The notes beneath the pieces were generated by a model, which was not told the DNA's origin, made no database searches, and worked only from the letters and a program-made list of their open reading frames with translations. Positions 49,662-59,151 of a stretch of 64,000 bases of DNA are shown here, piece by piece. Both the position numbers and the translations under genes were made by a program. The DNA is from Rehaibacterium terrae. Its GTDB lineage: Bacteria > Pseudomonadota > Gammaproteobacteria > Xanthomonadales > Xanthomonadaceae. Position 1 is the first letter of the stretch. Each line of letters starts with the position of its first letter. Where the stretch lies: assembly GCF_014202935.1 (NCBI RefSeq), contig NZ_JACHHX010000003.1:62001-126000 (forward strand), read 5' to 3'.

Positions 49662-51347
49662 ATGCGCAAGACCGCGGCACTGCTCGCAACACTGCTGCTG
49701 GCCGCTTGCAGGCAGGGGGCGGCACCGCAAGCGCCGGAGTCGTTCTACGGCACACTGGAGCCGTTCGCGAGCGAGGCGGTGTACTTCGTCGTCACCGACC
49801 GTTTCGTCAACGGCGACCCGGACAACGACCAGCGCGACCAGGGCGGCGCGTTCCCGACCTTCGACCGGCCGATTCCCGGCCCCGACGGCGAGTCGGCGAA
49901 CATCGGCTACCTCGGCGGCGACTTCAAGGGCATCGTCGACAACGCCGGCTACATCCGCGACATGGGCTTCACTGCGGTATGGATCACGCCGGTGGTCGAC
50001 AACCCCGACGCCGCGTTCAGTGGCGGCAGGCCGGCCAGCTGGGGCAGCGCCTGGACCGACCAGGGCAAGACCGGCTACCACGGCTACTGGGGCGTGAACT
50101 TCTACAGGCTCGACGAGCACCTGCCCAGCCCGGGTCTGGACTTCGCCGGCTTCACCGCCGCGCTGCGCGCGCATGGGCTCAAGACCGTGCTCGACGCCGT
50201 GGTCAACCACGGCTCGCCGGCCTTCAGCATGCCGGAGCCGCAGCCGGAGTTCGGCAAGCTCTATGGCCGCGACGGCGAGCTGCTGGCCGATCACCAGAAC
50301 CTGCACCCGAGCCGGCTCGACCCCGTCAACAACCCGCTGCACCGCTTCTTCCGCACCGAGCCCGACGTCGCCGAACTGGCCGACTTCGACCACGACAATC
50401 CGCAGGTGCGCGAGTACCTGATCGACGCCCATCTGTTCTGGATCGCGCAGGGCGTGGACGCGTTGCGGCTGGACACGCTCAAGCACGTGCCGCACGCGTT
50501 CTGGAAGGAATTCGCCGAGCGTGTCCGCGCCGAGCATCCGGGGCTGTTCATGTTCGGCGAGGCCTGGGACTACGACGCCGACGCCATCGCCAGCTACACC
50601 TGGCCGGAGAACGGCGGCATCAGCGTGCTCGACTTTCCGCTCAAGGGCGCGCTGGCCGAAATCTTCGAGCAGCCGGACAGCGACTACGCGCGCGTGGCCG
50701 AGGCCCTGCATCTGGAGCACGGCCCCTATCACAACCCCTACGAGCTGGCGACCTTCTACGACAACCACGACACGCCGCGCATGAACGCCAGCGACGAGGG
50801 CTTCATCGACGCGCACAACTGGCTGTTTACCGCGCGCGGCATCCCGGTCGTCTATTACGGTTCGGAGGTCGGTTTCATGCGCGGCCGCGGCGAGCACGCC
50901 GGCAACCGCAACTACTTCGGCCAGGCACGCATCGACGCCGCCGTCGGCCATCCGATCCGCGAACACCTCAAGCGCATCGCCACGCTGCGCGCGCAGTCGC
51001 CGGCACTGCAGAAGGGCCTGCAGCTCAATGTCGAGCTGGCCGGGCACCGCGCCGCGTTCTACCGCGTGTTCCAGCACGAGGGCGTCCACCAGATCGCGCT
51101 GGTGCTGCTCAACAAGGGCGACGAGGCGGCGGAGTTCGCGGTGCGCGACTACCTGCAGGCGGGCGAGTGGCGCGCCGCCTTCGGCGGCGAAACCGTCAAC
51201 GTGTCCGCGGGCGAGGCGCTGACGGCGACCGTGCCGGCGCACGGCGTCGAGGTGTTTTTCCTGGATGCGCCGGTGAGCGAGCCGACGCTGCGCGCGCGCC
51301 TTGCCGAGCTGATGGCGAACCGCCTGCGCCGCACGAGCGGCGGATGA
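49662..51347 (+). CDS. GH13 amylase/cyclomaltodextrinase-type lipoprotein
   Basis: A 561-residue exported enzyme with lipobox LAAC (Cys16). The GH13 motifs are VLDAVVNHGS, D271 (DALRLDTLKH), E300 (FMFGEAW) and D370 (YDNHDTPRM). The calcium-site-like VTDRFVNGDPDNDQ and the FKGIVDNAGYIRDMGF segments place it near cyclodextrin glucanotransferase/neopullulanase-like members. It is probably attached to a membrane facing the periplasm or outside, trimming maltodextrins or cyclodextrins. It is co-transcribed with the MFS gene. Its 3' end overlaps the convergent LacI-family gene by 152 bp. Confidence 0.9.
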   Translation: MRKTAALLATLLLAACRQGAAPQAPESFYGTLEPFASEAVYFVVTDRFVNGDPDNDQRDQGGAFPTFDRPIPGPDGESANIGYLGGDFKGIVDNAGYIRDMGFTAVWITPVVDNPDAAFSGGRPASWGSAWTDQGKTGYHGYWGVNFYRLDEHLPSPGLDFAGFTAALRAHGLKTVLDAVVNHGSPAFSMPEPQPEFGKLYGRDGELLADHQNLHPSRLDPVNNPLHRFFRTEPDVAELADFDHDNPQVREYLIDAHLFWIAQGVDALRLDTLKHVPHAFWKEFAERVRAEHPGLFMFGEAWDYDADAIASYTWPENGGISVLDFPLKGALAEIFEQPDSDYARVAEALHLEHGPYHNPYELATFYDNHDTPRMNASDEGFIDAHNWLFTARGIPVVYYGSEVGFMRGRGEHAGNRNYFGQARIDAAVGHPIREHLKRIATLRAQSPALQKGLQLNVELAGHRAAFYRVFQHEGVHQIALVLLNKGDEAAEFAVRDYLQAGEWRAAFGGETVNVSAGEALTATVPAHGVEVFFLDAPVSEPTLRARLAELMANRLRRTSGG

Positions 51348-52344
51348 CCAGTCGCGCCGGGAGCAGCCGGCTCTCGGCAGGCTCGTTGCGGATCAGCCGG
51401 AGCAGCGTCTCGACCAGCAGTTCGCCGGCGCGCTGGGTGTCCTGCAGCACGGTGGTCAGCGGCGGCTGCGCGAAGCGCGCCATCGGGATGTCGTCGAAGC
51501 CGGTCACCGCCACGTCCTCCGGCACGCGCAGGCCGTGGTCGGCCAGTGCCTGCATGGCGCCCATCGCGATCAGGTCGCTGGCGGCGAAGATGGCGTCGAA
51601 CGGCTGCCGCCGCGCCAGCAGCGTGCAGGCGGCGGCGTAGCCGGCTTCCTCGGTACTGATGGCGTCGACCTGCAGCGCCGCCGGGGCGGACAGGCCGGCG
51701 GCGGCCAGCGCCTCGGCGTGGCCGCGGTAGCGGGCGAGGAATTCCGGGCAGTCCGGCGTGATGGTGCCGAGGAAGGCGATGCGGCGGCGGCCCTGGGCGA
51801 CCAGGTGCGCGCCCATCGCCTTGCCGCCATCGTGGTTGTCGCAGCCAATCGAGATGCCGGGCTGGTCCGGCAGCACCGGTCCCCAGCGCACGAAGTGCGT
51901 GCCCTGCGCGACCAGCTTCTCCAGCTTGCTGCAGTAGGGCATGTAGTCGCCGTAGCCGAGCAGGATCAGGCCGTCGGCCTTGCGGCTGTCTTCGTAGTCG
52001 GCATGCCAGTCGTCGGAGAACTGCTGGAAGCTCACCAGCAGGTCGTAGCCGTGGCGGGCGCAGGCGCGGGTGATCGAGCCGAGCATGCTCAGGAAAAACG
52101 GGTTGATGTGCGATTCGTCGGGCGTCGGGTCCTCGAAGAACAGCAGCGCCAGCGTGCCCGACTGCTGCGAGCGCAGGTTGGAGGCGTTCTTGTCGACCTT
52201 GTAGTTGAGCTCGCGCGCGATCCGCTCGATGCGCTGGCGCGTCTGCGCGTTGACCAGCGGGCTGCCGCTGAGCGCGCGCGATACGGTCGATTGCGAGACA
52301 CCGGCCCGGTAGGCGATGTCGAACGAGGTGGCCTTGCCTTTCAT
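51196..52344 (-). CDS. LacI-family transcriptional regulator of the maltodextrin/ED locus
   Basis: A 382-residue repressor. The helix-turn-helix is at the start (SFDIAYRAGVSQSTVSRALSGSPLV), followed by the hinge helix (RIARELNYKVDKNASNLR) and a periplasmic-binding-protein-like effector domain ending near LVIRRSCG. ATG 52344 is chosen because the HTH begins about six residues later, as usual. The C-terminus continues about 36 Arg/Ala/Pro-rich residues past the normal family end, antisense to the amylase gene. It is the best candidate to bind TGAATACGTATGCA. It lies 81 bp downstream of eda on the same strand. Confidence 0.88.
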   Translation of the reverse strand: MKGKATSFDIAYRAGVSQSTVSRALSGSPLVNAQTRQRIERIARELNYKVDKNASNLRSQQSGTLALLFFEDPTPDESHINPFFLSMLGSITRACARHGYDLLVSFQQFSDDWHADYEDSRKADGLILLGYGDYMPYCSKLEKLVAQGTHFVRWGPVLPDQPGISIGCDNHDGGKAMGAHLVAQGRRRIAFLGTITPDCPEFLARYRGHAEALAAAGLSAPAALQVDAISTEEAGYAAACTLLARRQPFDAIFAASDLIAMGAMQALADHGLRVPEDVAVTGFDDIPMARFAQPPLTTVLQDTQRAGELLVETLLRLIRNEPAESRLLPARLVIRRSCGAGGSPSARQGARAASARSPAHPGKTPRRRAPARSPSAPRPRTR

Positions 52345-52425
52345 CCCGGCGGTGGGGTTGCCCTGGAGATCGCCGGCAGTGTAGCCCAGGGCGGGCGCCG
52401 GCATGGCGCGCCGTGCCGCCCGGGC

Positions 52426-53079
52426 TCAGCGCCGTGCCAAGGCCGCCGCCGCGCGGGCCAGGGCCTCGATGCGGGCGAAGTCGCCGGCGGCCAGGGCGTC
52501 GGCCGGCACCATCCAGGAGCCGCCGACGGTGATCACGTTCGGCAACGCCAGGTAGTCCGGCGCGCTGCGCGCGTCGATGCCGCCGGTCGGGCAGAAACGC
52601 GCCTGCGGGAACGGGCCGGCGAAGGCCTTGAGCGCGGCCACGCCGCCGGCCGCGGCGGCCGGGAAGAACTTGAAGCGGCGATGGCCGTGCTCCAGCCCGC
52701 GCATCAACTCGCTGGCGGTGGCGACGGCGGGCAGGAACGGGAGGTCGGCCGCGTCCGCCGCCGCGTACAGCGCCGGCGTGGCGCCGGGCGCGATGGCGAA
52801 GGTGGCGCCGGCGCGGGCCACCGCGTCCAGGTCGGCCGGCGAGAGCACCGTGCCGGCGCCGACCACGGCCTCCGGCACCTCGGCGGCGATGCGGCGGATG
52901 GCGTCCAGCGCGATGTCGCTGCGCAGTGTCACTTCCAGCACCGGCAGGCCGCCGGCGACCAGCGCGCGCGCCAGCGGCACGGCGTCGTCGAGGCGGGCGA
53001 TCGCCAGCACCGGCAAGACCGGAGCGCGGACGAGGATGGCGTCGAGGGCAGCGGCCCGGGCATCGGTGGAGGCGGTCAT
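52426..53079 (-). CDS. eda: 2-Keto-3-deoxy-6-phosphogluconate aldolase
   Basis: A 217-residue class I aldolase for the last Entner-Doudoroff step, splitting KDPG into pyruvate and glyceraldehyde 3-phosphate. Conserved elements are the Glu in [20 protein letters not shown], the Schiff-base lysine in RFKFFPA, and FCPTGGI for phosphate binding. Length is standard. Its start overlaps glk by 4 bp, so it is the last enzyme gene of the zwf-pgl-edd-glk-eda transcript. Confidence 0.96.
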   Translation of the reverse strand: MTASTDARAAALDAILVRAPVLPVLAIARLDDAVPLARALVAGGLPVLEVTLRSDIALDAIRRIAAEVPEAVVGAGTVLSPADLDAVARAGATFAIAPGATPALYAAADAADLPFLPAVATASELMRGLEHGHRRFKFFPAAAAGGVAALKAFAGPFPQARFCPTGGIDARSAPDYLALPNVITVGGSWMVPADALAAGDFARIEALARAAAALARR

Positions 53080-54077
53080 GCGGAACCCTTGTCGTGGCGC
53101 TCTCGCAGCGCGACCGCCGCGCCGAGCAGGCCGGGCTGCGGATGGGTGATGAGCCGCACCGTCACCGTTTCGAGCAGGGCGGCGAAGCGGCCCTTGGCGA
53201 GGAAGCGCTCGCGGAAGGCGCTGGCGCGCAAGAACGGCAGGAAGCGCGGCACGATGCCGCCGGCGATGGCCACCGTGCGTGCGCCGTGGATCAGCGCGCA
53301 GTCGCCGGCGACGCTGCCGAGCACGGCGCAGAAGCGCGCCAGCGCGCGGCGGGCGACGGCATCGTGACCGTCGAGCGCGGCGTTCACTATCGAGGCCGGA
53401 TCGCGCAGTGCGCCGTCCTGCACCGACACCGAAGGGTCGATCCCGCGCAGCGCCGCATCGATGTGCGACAGCCCGGCGCCGGACAGCAGGCGTTCGTTGG
53501 AGGCGCGGCCGAAACGCGCCGTCACCCAGCGCGCCAGCGTCTGCTCCTCCTCGCCTTGCGGGGCGAAGCCGACGTGCCCGCCCTCGGTCTCGACGACCTG
53601 CCAGCCGTGCGCGTCGTCGCCGACCAGCAGCGCCACGCCGAGGCCGGTGCCGGGGCCGAGCACGCTCACCGGCCCGCGCAGCGGTGCGTCGGTCGGGCCG
53701 TACAGATGCGTGCGCTCGTCGTCGGCCAGCCGTGGCACCGCATGGGCAACGGCGCCGAAGTCGTTGAGCAGGTGCAGTGCGTCCAGACCGAGCGCGCGCC
53801 GCAACGCCTCACGGCCGAATGACCAGGCGCGGTTGGTCAGCCGGATCTCGTCGCCGTCGACCGGGCAGGCGACCGCGATCGCCGCGCGCTTGGGCGTCGC
53901 CCCGACCTCGGCGAGGTAATGCTCGACGGCATGCTGCAGGCTGGCGAAGTCGGCCGCCTTCAGCGAACGCTGCTCGCGCAGCGCCGGTCGCGGCGGCGAC
54001 AGGTCGGCCAGCGCGAAGCGCGCATTGGTGCCGCCGATGTCGGCGACCAGGGCGGGCGAGGTGTCACGGCTGGTCAC
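53076..54077 (-). CDS. glk: Glucokinase
   Basis: A 333-residue proteobacterial glucokinase that phosphorylates free glucose at C6 with ATP. It has [14 protein letters not shown] (phosphate 1), [25 protein letters not shown] (phosphate 2) and [10 protein letters not shown], which contributes the glucose-binding Glu/His. It belongs to the Glk family, not the ROK family, as no zinc-binding cysteines are seen. It follows edd by 3 bp and overlaps eda. This fits a pathway in which amylase and glucosidase release free glucose that must be phosphorylated in the cytoplasm. Confidence 0.95.
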   Translation of the reverse strand: MTSRDTSPALVADIGGTNARFALADLSPPRPALREQRSLKAADFASLQHAVEHYLAEVGATPKRAAIAVACPVDGDEIRLTNRAWSFGREALRRALGLDALHLLNDFGAVAHAVPRLADDERTHLYGPTDAPLRGPVSVLGPGTGLGVALLVGDDAHGWQVVETEGGHVGFAPQGEEEQTLARWVTARFGRASNERLLSGAGLSHIDAALRGIDPSVSVQDGALRDPASIVNAALDGHDAVARRALARFCAVLGSVAGDCALIHGARTVAIAGGIVPRFLPFLRASAFRERFLAKGRFAALLETVTVRLITHPQPGLLGAAVALRERHDKGSA

Positions 54078-54080
54078 GCC

Positions 54081-55901
54081 TCAGCCCTCCGCGAACAATG
54101 CGCAGGCGCCTTCCTCGGCCGAGCCGGTGTTGGCGCGCAGCAGGCCGAACAGCTCGCGGCCGAGGCCGAGGCGGTTGGGGGCGAGGTCGGGCGCGATGGC
54201 GTCGCGGGCGTTCCACGCGGCGGCGTCGACCAGGCCGTCGAGGGTGCCGGCCTCGGCGTCGATGCGGACGGTGTCGCCGTCGCGCAGCTTGCCGATCGCG
54301 CCGCCGCAGGCGGCCTCGGGCACGACGTGGATCGCCGCCAGCACGGTGCCGGAGGCGCCGGACATGCGGCCGTCGGTCAGCAGGGCCACGCGCTGGCCGC
54401 GGTTTTGCAGCACCGACAGCGTGGGCGTGAGCTTGTGCAGTTCGGGCATGCCGTTGGCGCGCGGCCCCTGGCCGCGGATCACGGCGACGAAGTCGCCGCT
54501 CAGCGTGCCGGCCTGGAAGGCGGCAAGCAGTGCGTCCTGCGAGTCGAACACCCGCGCCGGCGCCTGGATGATGCGGTGCGCGGGCGCCACCGCGGACACC
54601 TTCACGATGGCGCGGCCGAGGTTGCCGCTGAGCAGGCGCAGCCCGCCCTCGGCGTCGAAGGGCGACGCTGCCGGGCGCACGGTGTCCGTGTCCAGCGAGG
54701 CCGCCGGCGGATCGCGCCAGCGCAGCGTGGTGCCGTCCAGATACGGCTCGCGCGCCTGCGCGCGCAAGTCGCCGCCGTGCACGCAGCGGATGTCCGGATG
54801 CAGCAGGCCGGCGTCGAGCAGCTCGCGGATCACGAAGCCCAGCCCGCCGGCGGCGTGGAAGTGGTTCACGTCGGCGGCGCCGTTGGGATAGATCCGCGCC
54901 AGCAGCGGCGTGGCGCGGGAGATCTCGTCGAGGTCGCTCCAGTCGATGCGGATGCCGGCGGCGCGGGCGATGGCGACCAGGTGGATGGCGTGGTTGGTCG
55001 AGCCGCCGGTGGCGGCCAGCCCGACCATGGCGTTGACGATGGCCTTTTCGTCGACGCTGCGGCCGAGCGGCGTGTAGGCGTCGCCGAGCGCGGTGATCGC
55101 GCAGGCGCGCTCGGCGGCGGCGACGGTGAGCGCGTCGCGCAGCGGCGTGTTCGGGTTGACGAAGGCGGTGCCGGGCAGGTGCAGGCCCATCACCTCCATC
55201 AGCATCTGGTTGGAGTTGGCGGTGCCGTAGAAGGTGCAGGTGCCGGGCGCGTGGTAGGAGGCGGCCTCGGCGTCGAGCAGTTGCTCGCGCGTGGCCTTGC
55301 CCTCGGCGAAGAGCTGGCGGACGCGGGCCTTCTCCCTGTTCGGCAGGCCCGAGGGCATCGGGCCGGCCGGGATCAGGATCACCGGCAGGTGGCCGAAGCG
55401 CAGCGCGCCGATCAGCAGGCCAGGCACGATCTTGTCGCAGACGCCGAGCAGCACGGCGGCGTCGAAGGCGTCGTGCGACAACGCCACCGCGGTGGCCAGC
55501 GCGATGGTGTCGCGCGAGAACAGGCTCAGCTCCATGCCGGCGCGCCCTTGCGTGACGCCGTCGCACATCGCCGGCACGCCGCCGGCCACCTGCGCGGTGG
55601 CGCCGGCGTTGCGCGCGGCCATCCGGATCAGCGCCGGGTAGTGCTCGAACGGCTGGTGCGCCGAGAGCATGTCGTTGTAGGCAGTGACGATGCCGAGGTT
55701 GGGCGCGCGCGCTTCGCGCAGGCACGGCTTGTCGTCGCCGCTGGCGGCGAAGGCATGGGCGAGGTTGCCGCAGCTCAGGCGGCGGCGCGCCGGCGCGCGC
55801 TGCGCGGCGGCGTCGATCAGCGCGAGATAGGCGTCGCGGTCCGGGCGGCTGCGCTCGGCGATGCGAGCGGTGACGCGTTCGATGACAGGGTGCAGGGCCA
55901 T
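54081..55901 (-). CDS. edd: 6-Phosphogluconate dehydratase
   Basis: A 606-residue [4Fe-4S] dehydratase of the IlvD/Edd family that converts 6-phosphogluconate to KDPG. Conserved cysteine motifs are [18 protein letters not shown] and [27 protein letters not shown] and [12 protein letters not shown] are C-terminal signatures. The length separates Edd from the shorter dihydroxyacid dehydratases. The start overlaps the pgl stop by one base, and glk follows 3 bp later. Confidence 0.96.
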   Translation of the reverse strand: MALHPVIERVTARIAERSRPDRDAYLALIDAAAQRAPARRRLSCGNLAHAFAASGDDKPCLREARAPNLGIVTAYNDMLSAHQPFEHYPALIRMAARNAGATAQVAGGVPAMCDGVTQGRAGMELSLFSRDTIALATAVALSHDAFDAAVLLGVCDKIVPGLLIGALRFGHLPVILIPAGPMPSGLPNREKARVRQLFAEGKATREQLLDAEAASYHAPGTCTFYGTANSNQMLMEVMGLHLPGTAFVNPNTPLRDALTVAAAERACAITALGDAYTPLGRSVDEKAIVNAMVGLAATGGSTNHAIHLVAIARAAGIRIDWSDLDEISRATPLLARIYPNGAADVNHFHAAGGLGFVIRELLDAGLLHPDIRCVHGGDLRAQAREPYLDGTTLRWRDPPAASLDTDTVRPAASPFDAEGGLRLLSGNLGRAIVKVSAVAPAHRIIQAPARVFDSQDALLAAFQAGTLSGDFVAVIRGQGPRANGMPELHKLTPTLSVLQNRGQRVALLTDGRMSGASGTVLAAIHVVPEAACGGAIGKLRDGDTVRIDAEAGTLDGLVDAAAWNARDAIAPDLAPNRLGLGRELFGLLRANTGSAEEGACALFAEG

Positions 55902-56605
55902 CACGGGCTCCAGTGGATGTGCAGATGCGCCTGCGGTGCGTGCAGCAGCGCCGCGATCGGCAGGCGTTGCGGGTCGCGCGTGGTTTGCGCGTCGCGCAGC
56001 GCGGACAGTTTGCGCTCGCCGGTGATCGCCAGCCACGACGTGCGACTGCGCAACAGGCGCGCGGCGGTGAGCGAGACGCGCGCGAACGGCGCTTCCGGGG
56101 GCAGCGGATCGGGATGGATCACGCAGACGTCGTCGGCGTTGTCGAAGGCGAGCGCCTCGCCGAGATTGGTCGCGCCGGGGAACAGCGAAGCGAAATGGCC
56201 GTCGTTGCCCATGCCGAGCAGCACCGCGTCGAAATCGCCGCGGCAGTCGGCCAGCGTCAGTCGCGCCTGCGCGGTGTCGGGCACGTCGCCGGGCTGCGCC
56301 GGCACCAGCGCGCCGAGGCGGATGCCGGTCGCGTCGGCGAAGGCGGCGGCGAGTTCGCGCCGGTTGCTGGCGGAATGGTCGTGCGCCACCCAGCGTTCGT
56401 CGGTTGGTACGACGGTGACGGCGTGCCAGTCGAGGTTTTCCTTGGCGAGCCGACGGTAGATCGGCAGCGGCGTGCGGCCACCGGCCAAGGCGAGCAAGGC
56501 ATGGCCGCGGGCGGCGATGGCGTCGCGGCAGATGCCGGCCAGCCGCGCGGCCAGCGTCTCGACCAGCGCGTCGCCATGATCGTGCAGGGCTTCGGTCCAG
56601 CTCAT
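55901..56605 (-). CDS. pgl: 6-Phosphogluconolactonase (DevB/SOL type)
   Basis: A 234-residue enzyme that hydrolyses 6-phosphogluconolactone to 6-phosphogluconate. Family motifs are [49 protein letters not shown] and [12 protein letters not shown]. It is related to NagB-type isomerases, but this motif set is specific to the lactonase. It lies 79 bp after zwf and overlaps edd by one base. Confidence 0.95.
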   Translation of the reverse strand: MSWTEALHDHGDALVETLAARLAGICRDAIAARGHALLALAGGRTPLPIYRRLAKENLDWHAVTVVPTDERWVAHDHSASNRRELAAAFADATGIRLGALVPAQPGDVPDTAQARLTLADCRGDFDAVLLGMGNDGHFASLFPGATNLGEALAFDNADDVCVIHPDPLPPEAPFARVSLTAARLLRSRTSWLAITGERKLSALRDAQTTRDPQRLPIAALLHAPQAHLHIHWSP

Positions 56606-56614
56606 GAGGTGCTT

Positions 56615-56644
56615 TGCAGCCCCTCTCCCACCGGGAGAGGGAAG
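56615..56644. repeat. CCCCTCTCCC/GGGAGAGGG palindrome between zwf and pgl
   Basis: A hairpin-forming element (CCCTCTCCC facing GGGAGAGGG around a 3-4-nt loop) occupies the 79-bp zwf-pgl gap. It is the same repeat type as the element inside the long amylase gene. In an operon it may stabilise or process the transcript. Confidence 0.65.
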
Positions 56645-56684
56645 GGAAGCCCGGCAGCGCCGGTGATCGGGTGGAGACGCATCG

Positions 56685-58151
56685 TCACTCCCGCCAGCTG
56701 TGCCCGTGGCGTTCGGTCAGCACGACCGCACTGGCGGGGCCCCAGGTGCCGGCCGGGTAGGATTTCGGGGTCAGGTCGGCGTCACGCCAGCCGGCATGGA
56801 TGCCGTCCACCCACTGCCAGGCCGCCTCAATCTCGTCGCGGCGCACGAACAGGGTGCCGTTGCCTTCCAGCGCGTCGAGGTAGAGCCGCTCGTAGGCGAT
56901 GAAGCGGCGCTGCTCGGCGAAGGCATGGCGCAGGTCCAGGTCGAGGGCGACCTGCGAGAGCTTGACGCCGCCGCGATCCAGACCGGGCGTCTTGTTCATC
57001 AGCGCCAGCGCGATGCGCTCTTCCGGCTGCAGGGCGATCACCAGCGCGTTCGGCGCGACGCGCGCGCCGCCGCCGGCGAAGATCGAATGCGGGATGGCGC
57101 GGAACTGGATGTAGATCTCGGTGCAGCGGCGCGGCATGCGCTTGCCGGTGCGCAGGTAGAACGGCACCCCCGACCAGCGCCAGTTGTCGATGTGGGCACG
57201 CACGGCGACGAAGGTCTCGGTGCGGCTGTCGCGACCGAGCTCGTCGCGGTAACCGGGCACCGCCGTGCCGCCGACCGCGCCGGCCGTGTACTGGCCGGCG
57301 ACGGTGTGGCTGGCCACATCGCCGCCGCGGAGCGGCCGCAGCGAGCGCAGCACCTTGATCTTCTCGTTGCGCACCGAGTGCGGCTCGAAGTGCGCCGGCG
57401 GCTCCATCGCGGTCAGGCACAGCAGCTGCAGCAGGTGGTTCTGCAGCATGTCGCGCAGTGCGCCGGCCTCGTCGTAGTAGCCGGCGCGGCCCTCGACCCC
57501 GACCGTCTCGGCGACGGTGATCTGCACCTGTTCGATGTGGCGCGCGTTCCACAGCGGCTCGAACAGGGCGTTGCCGAAGCGCAGCGCCAGCAGGTTCTGC
57601 ACGCCCTCCTTGCCGAGGTAGTGGTCGACGCGGAACACCCGATCCTCGTCGAACACTGCTGCCACGCCATCGTTGATCGCGACCGAGCTGGCGAGATCGT
57701 GGCCGATGGGTTTTTCCAGCAGCACGCGCGCGCCGGGGTCGTTGAGACCGGCGGCGCCGAGCGCGGCGCAGATTGGCGCGTACCAGCGCGGCGCGGTGGA
57801 CAGGTGGTAGGCAGCGCCGCCGCCATCGCGGGCAGCCGTGATGGTGCGGGCGAGCGCGGCCATCGCCTCGGGCGAGGAGACGTCGGCCGGCTGGAAATCC
57901 ACGCGTTCGAGGAAGGCGCGCAGGCTGGCCGGATCGCGCTCGCCGGCCGGCGCGTGGCGCGCGATGGCGGCGGCGACCAGGGTGCGGAAACCCTCGCCGT
58001 CGAGCTCGCCACGCGCACTGCCGAGGATGCGCAGCGCCGGCGGCAGCAGGCCCTCGCGCTGCAGGCCGTACAGCGAGGGCAGCAGCATCCGCTGGGCGAG
58101 GTCGCCGGTAGCGCCGAAGATGGTGAGGTGGGTGGCGAGGGGGGCGGTCAT
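56685..58151 (-). CDS. zwf: Glucose-6-phosphate dehydrogenase
   Basis: A 488-residue enzyme that oxidises glucose 6-phosphate to 6-phosphogluconolactone with NADP/NAD. The coenzyme motif is FGATGDLAQRMLLP (residues 12-25). The active-site sequence RVDHYLGKE is intact, and EKPIGHDL and KRMPRRCTEIYIQF are further family blocks. ATG 58151 places the coenzyme motif at the usual distance from the start. It begins the zwf-pgl-edd-glk-eda transcript. A weak match to the mal-type operator lies at 58220-58233, which hints at shared control by the LacI regulator. Confidence 0.95.
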   Translation of the reverse strand: MTAPLATHLTIFGATGDLAQRMLLPSLYGLQREGLLPPALRILGSARGELDGEGFRTLVAAAIARHAPAGERDPASLRAFLERVDFQPADVSSPEAMAALARTITAARDGGGAAYHLSTAPRWYAPICAALGAAGLNDPGARVLLEKPIGHDLASSVAINDGVAAVFDEDRVFRVDHYLGKEGVQNLLALRFGNALFEPLWNARHIEQVQITVAETVGVEGRAGYYDEAGALRDMLQNHLLQLLCLTAMEPPAHFEPHSVRNEKIKVLRSLRPLRGGDVASHTVAGQYTAGAVGGTAVPGYRDELGRDSRTETFVAVRAHIDNWRWSGVPFYLRTGKRMPRRCTEIYIQFRAIPHSIFAGGGARVAPNALVIALQPEERIALALMNKTPGLDRGGVKLSQVALDLDLRHAFAEQRRFIAYERLYLDALEGNGTLFVRRDEIEAAWQWVDGIHAGWRDADLTPKSYPAGTWGPASAVVLTERHGHSWRE

Positions 58152-58219
58152 GCACGGCATCCTGCGGACTGTCGGCAAGCCTACCGTTTTCGCCGCACCG
58201 TTCGTGGGGCGGCGCGCAT

Positions 58220-58233
58220 TGCATTCGTTTGCA
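58220..58233 (-). promoter_or_regulatory. Degenerate LacI-type operator candidate upstream of zwf
   Basis: TGCATTCGTTTGCA, 69 bp before the zwf start, matches the mal palindrome TGAATACGTATGCA at 11 of 14 positions and keeps its central CG and outer TGCA. It lies in the zwf/pcm-like divergent region. It could be a weak site for the same repressor or for another LacI-family protein. Confidence 0.45.
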
Positions 58234-58326
58234 GCGTTGGCGGCGGTGTTCACGGCGCGTGAACCGGTGTGTGGCGGCGCGGGCGTAGAATCGACGCCGG
58301 CAGGCGGCGACTGCGGAGCGGGCGGC

Positions 58327-59151
58327 ATGGGCCGGACGCGGCATGCGAGGCGATGGGGCTGGCGGGCGGCCTGGCCGCTCGCGCTGCTGATGTGCGCGCC
58401 GCTGGCGGCCACCGCAGCGCTTGCCGACCGGGACGGCGCCGGGAGTGGCGCGCCGGCCGGCAGCCTCGTGCCGGATGCCCCGGAGATGGCGACCCGGCGC
58501 GCGCGGATGGTGCACGAGGTGCGCCGCAACGCCGAGGAGGTGCGCCGCGGGACCGGCCTGCCGGCGCTCGATCCGCGCGTGCTCGAAGCACTCGCCAGGG
58601 TGCCGCGCCACCGCCTGGTGCCGGAAGCGCAGCGCGCCCACGCCTATGCCAACCGGCCGCTGCCGATCGGCCACGGGCAGACCATCTCGCAGCCCTACAT
58701 CGTCGCGCTGATGACCGACCTGGCGCGGCCGCGGCCGGGCGATCGCGTGCTGGAGATCGGCACCGGCTCGGGCTACCAGGCGGCAGTGCTGGCCGAGCTG
58801 GTCGAGCGCGTGTACAGCATCGAGATCGTTCCGCCGCTGGCGCGGCGCGCTGCCGCCGACCTGCAGGCGCTGGGCTACACCAACATCGAGCTGCGCGAGG
58901 GCGACGGCTACTACGGCTGGCCCGAGCACGCGCCGTTCGACGCCATCGTGGTAACCGCGGCGGCGGCCTCGATCCCGCCGCCGCTGATCGAGCAGCTCAA
59001 GCCCGGCGGGCGGATGGTGATCCCGGTCGGCGGGCAGTTCCATACCCAGATGCTGATGCTGGTGGAGAAGCAGGACGACGGCCGCGTGCGCAGCCGGCAG
59101 ATCCTGCCGGTGCGCTTCGTGCCGCTGACCGGCGCCGGCGAGCGGCGATGA
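58327..59151 (+). CDS. Protein-L-isoaspartate O-methyltransferase with signal peptide
   Basis: A 274-residue PCMT-family methyltransferase. It has the SAM-binding LEIGTGSGYQAAVLAEL, the N-terminal PRHRLVPEAQRAHAYANRPLPIGHGQTISQPYIVALM block that recognises isoaspartyl residues, and GGRMVIPVG. Unlike the usual cytoplasmic Pcm of about 210 residues, it starts with an export signal (residues 1-33: Arg-rich start, AAWPLALLMCAPLAATAALA) and a 25-residue spacer. It would then act in the periplasm, where a SAM supply is unclear, or the N-terminus may be a membrane anchor. It overlaps the next gene by 4 bp. Confidence 0.88.
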   Translation: MGRTRHARRWGWRAAWPLALLMCAPLAATAALADRDGAGSGAPAGSLVPDAPEMATRRARMVHEVRRNAEEVRRGTGLPALDPRVLEALARVPRHRLVPEAQRAHAYANRPLPIGHGQTISQPYIVALMTDLARPRPGDRVLEIGTGSGYQAAVLAELVERVYSIEIVPPLARRAAADLQALGYTNIELREGDGYYGWPEHAPFDAIVVTAAAASIPPPLIEQLKPGGRMVIPVGGQFHTQMLMLVEKQDDGRVRSRQILPVRFVPLTGAGERR

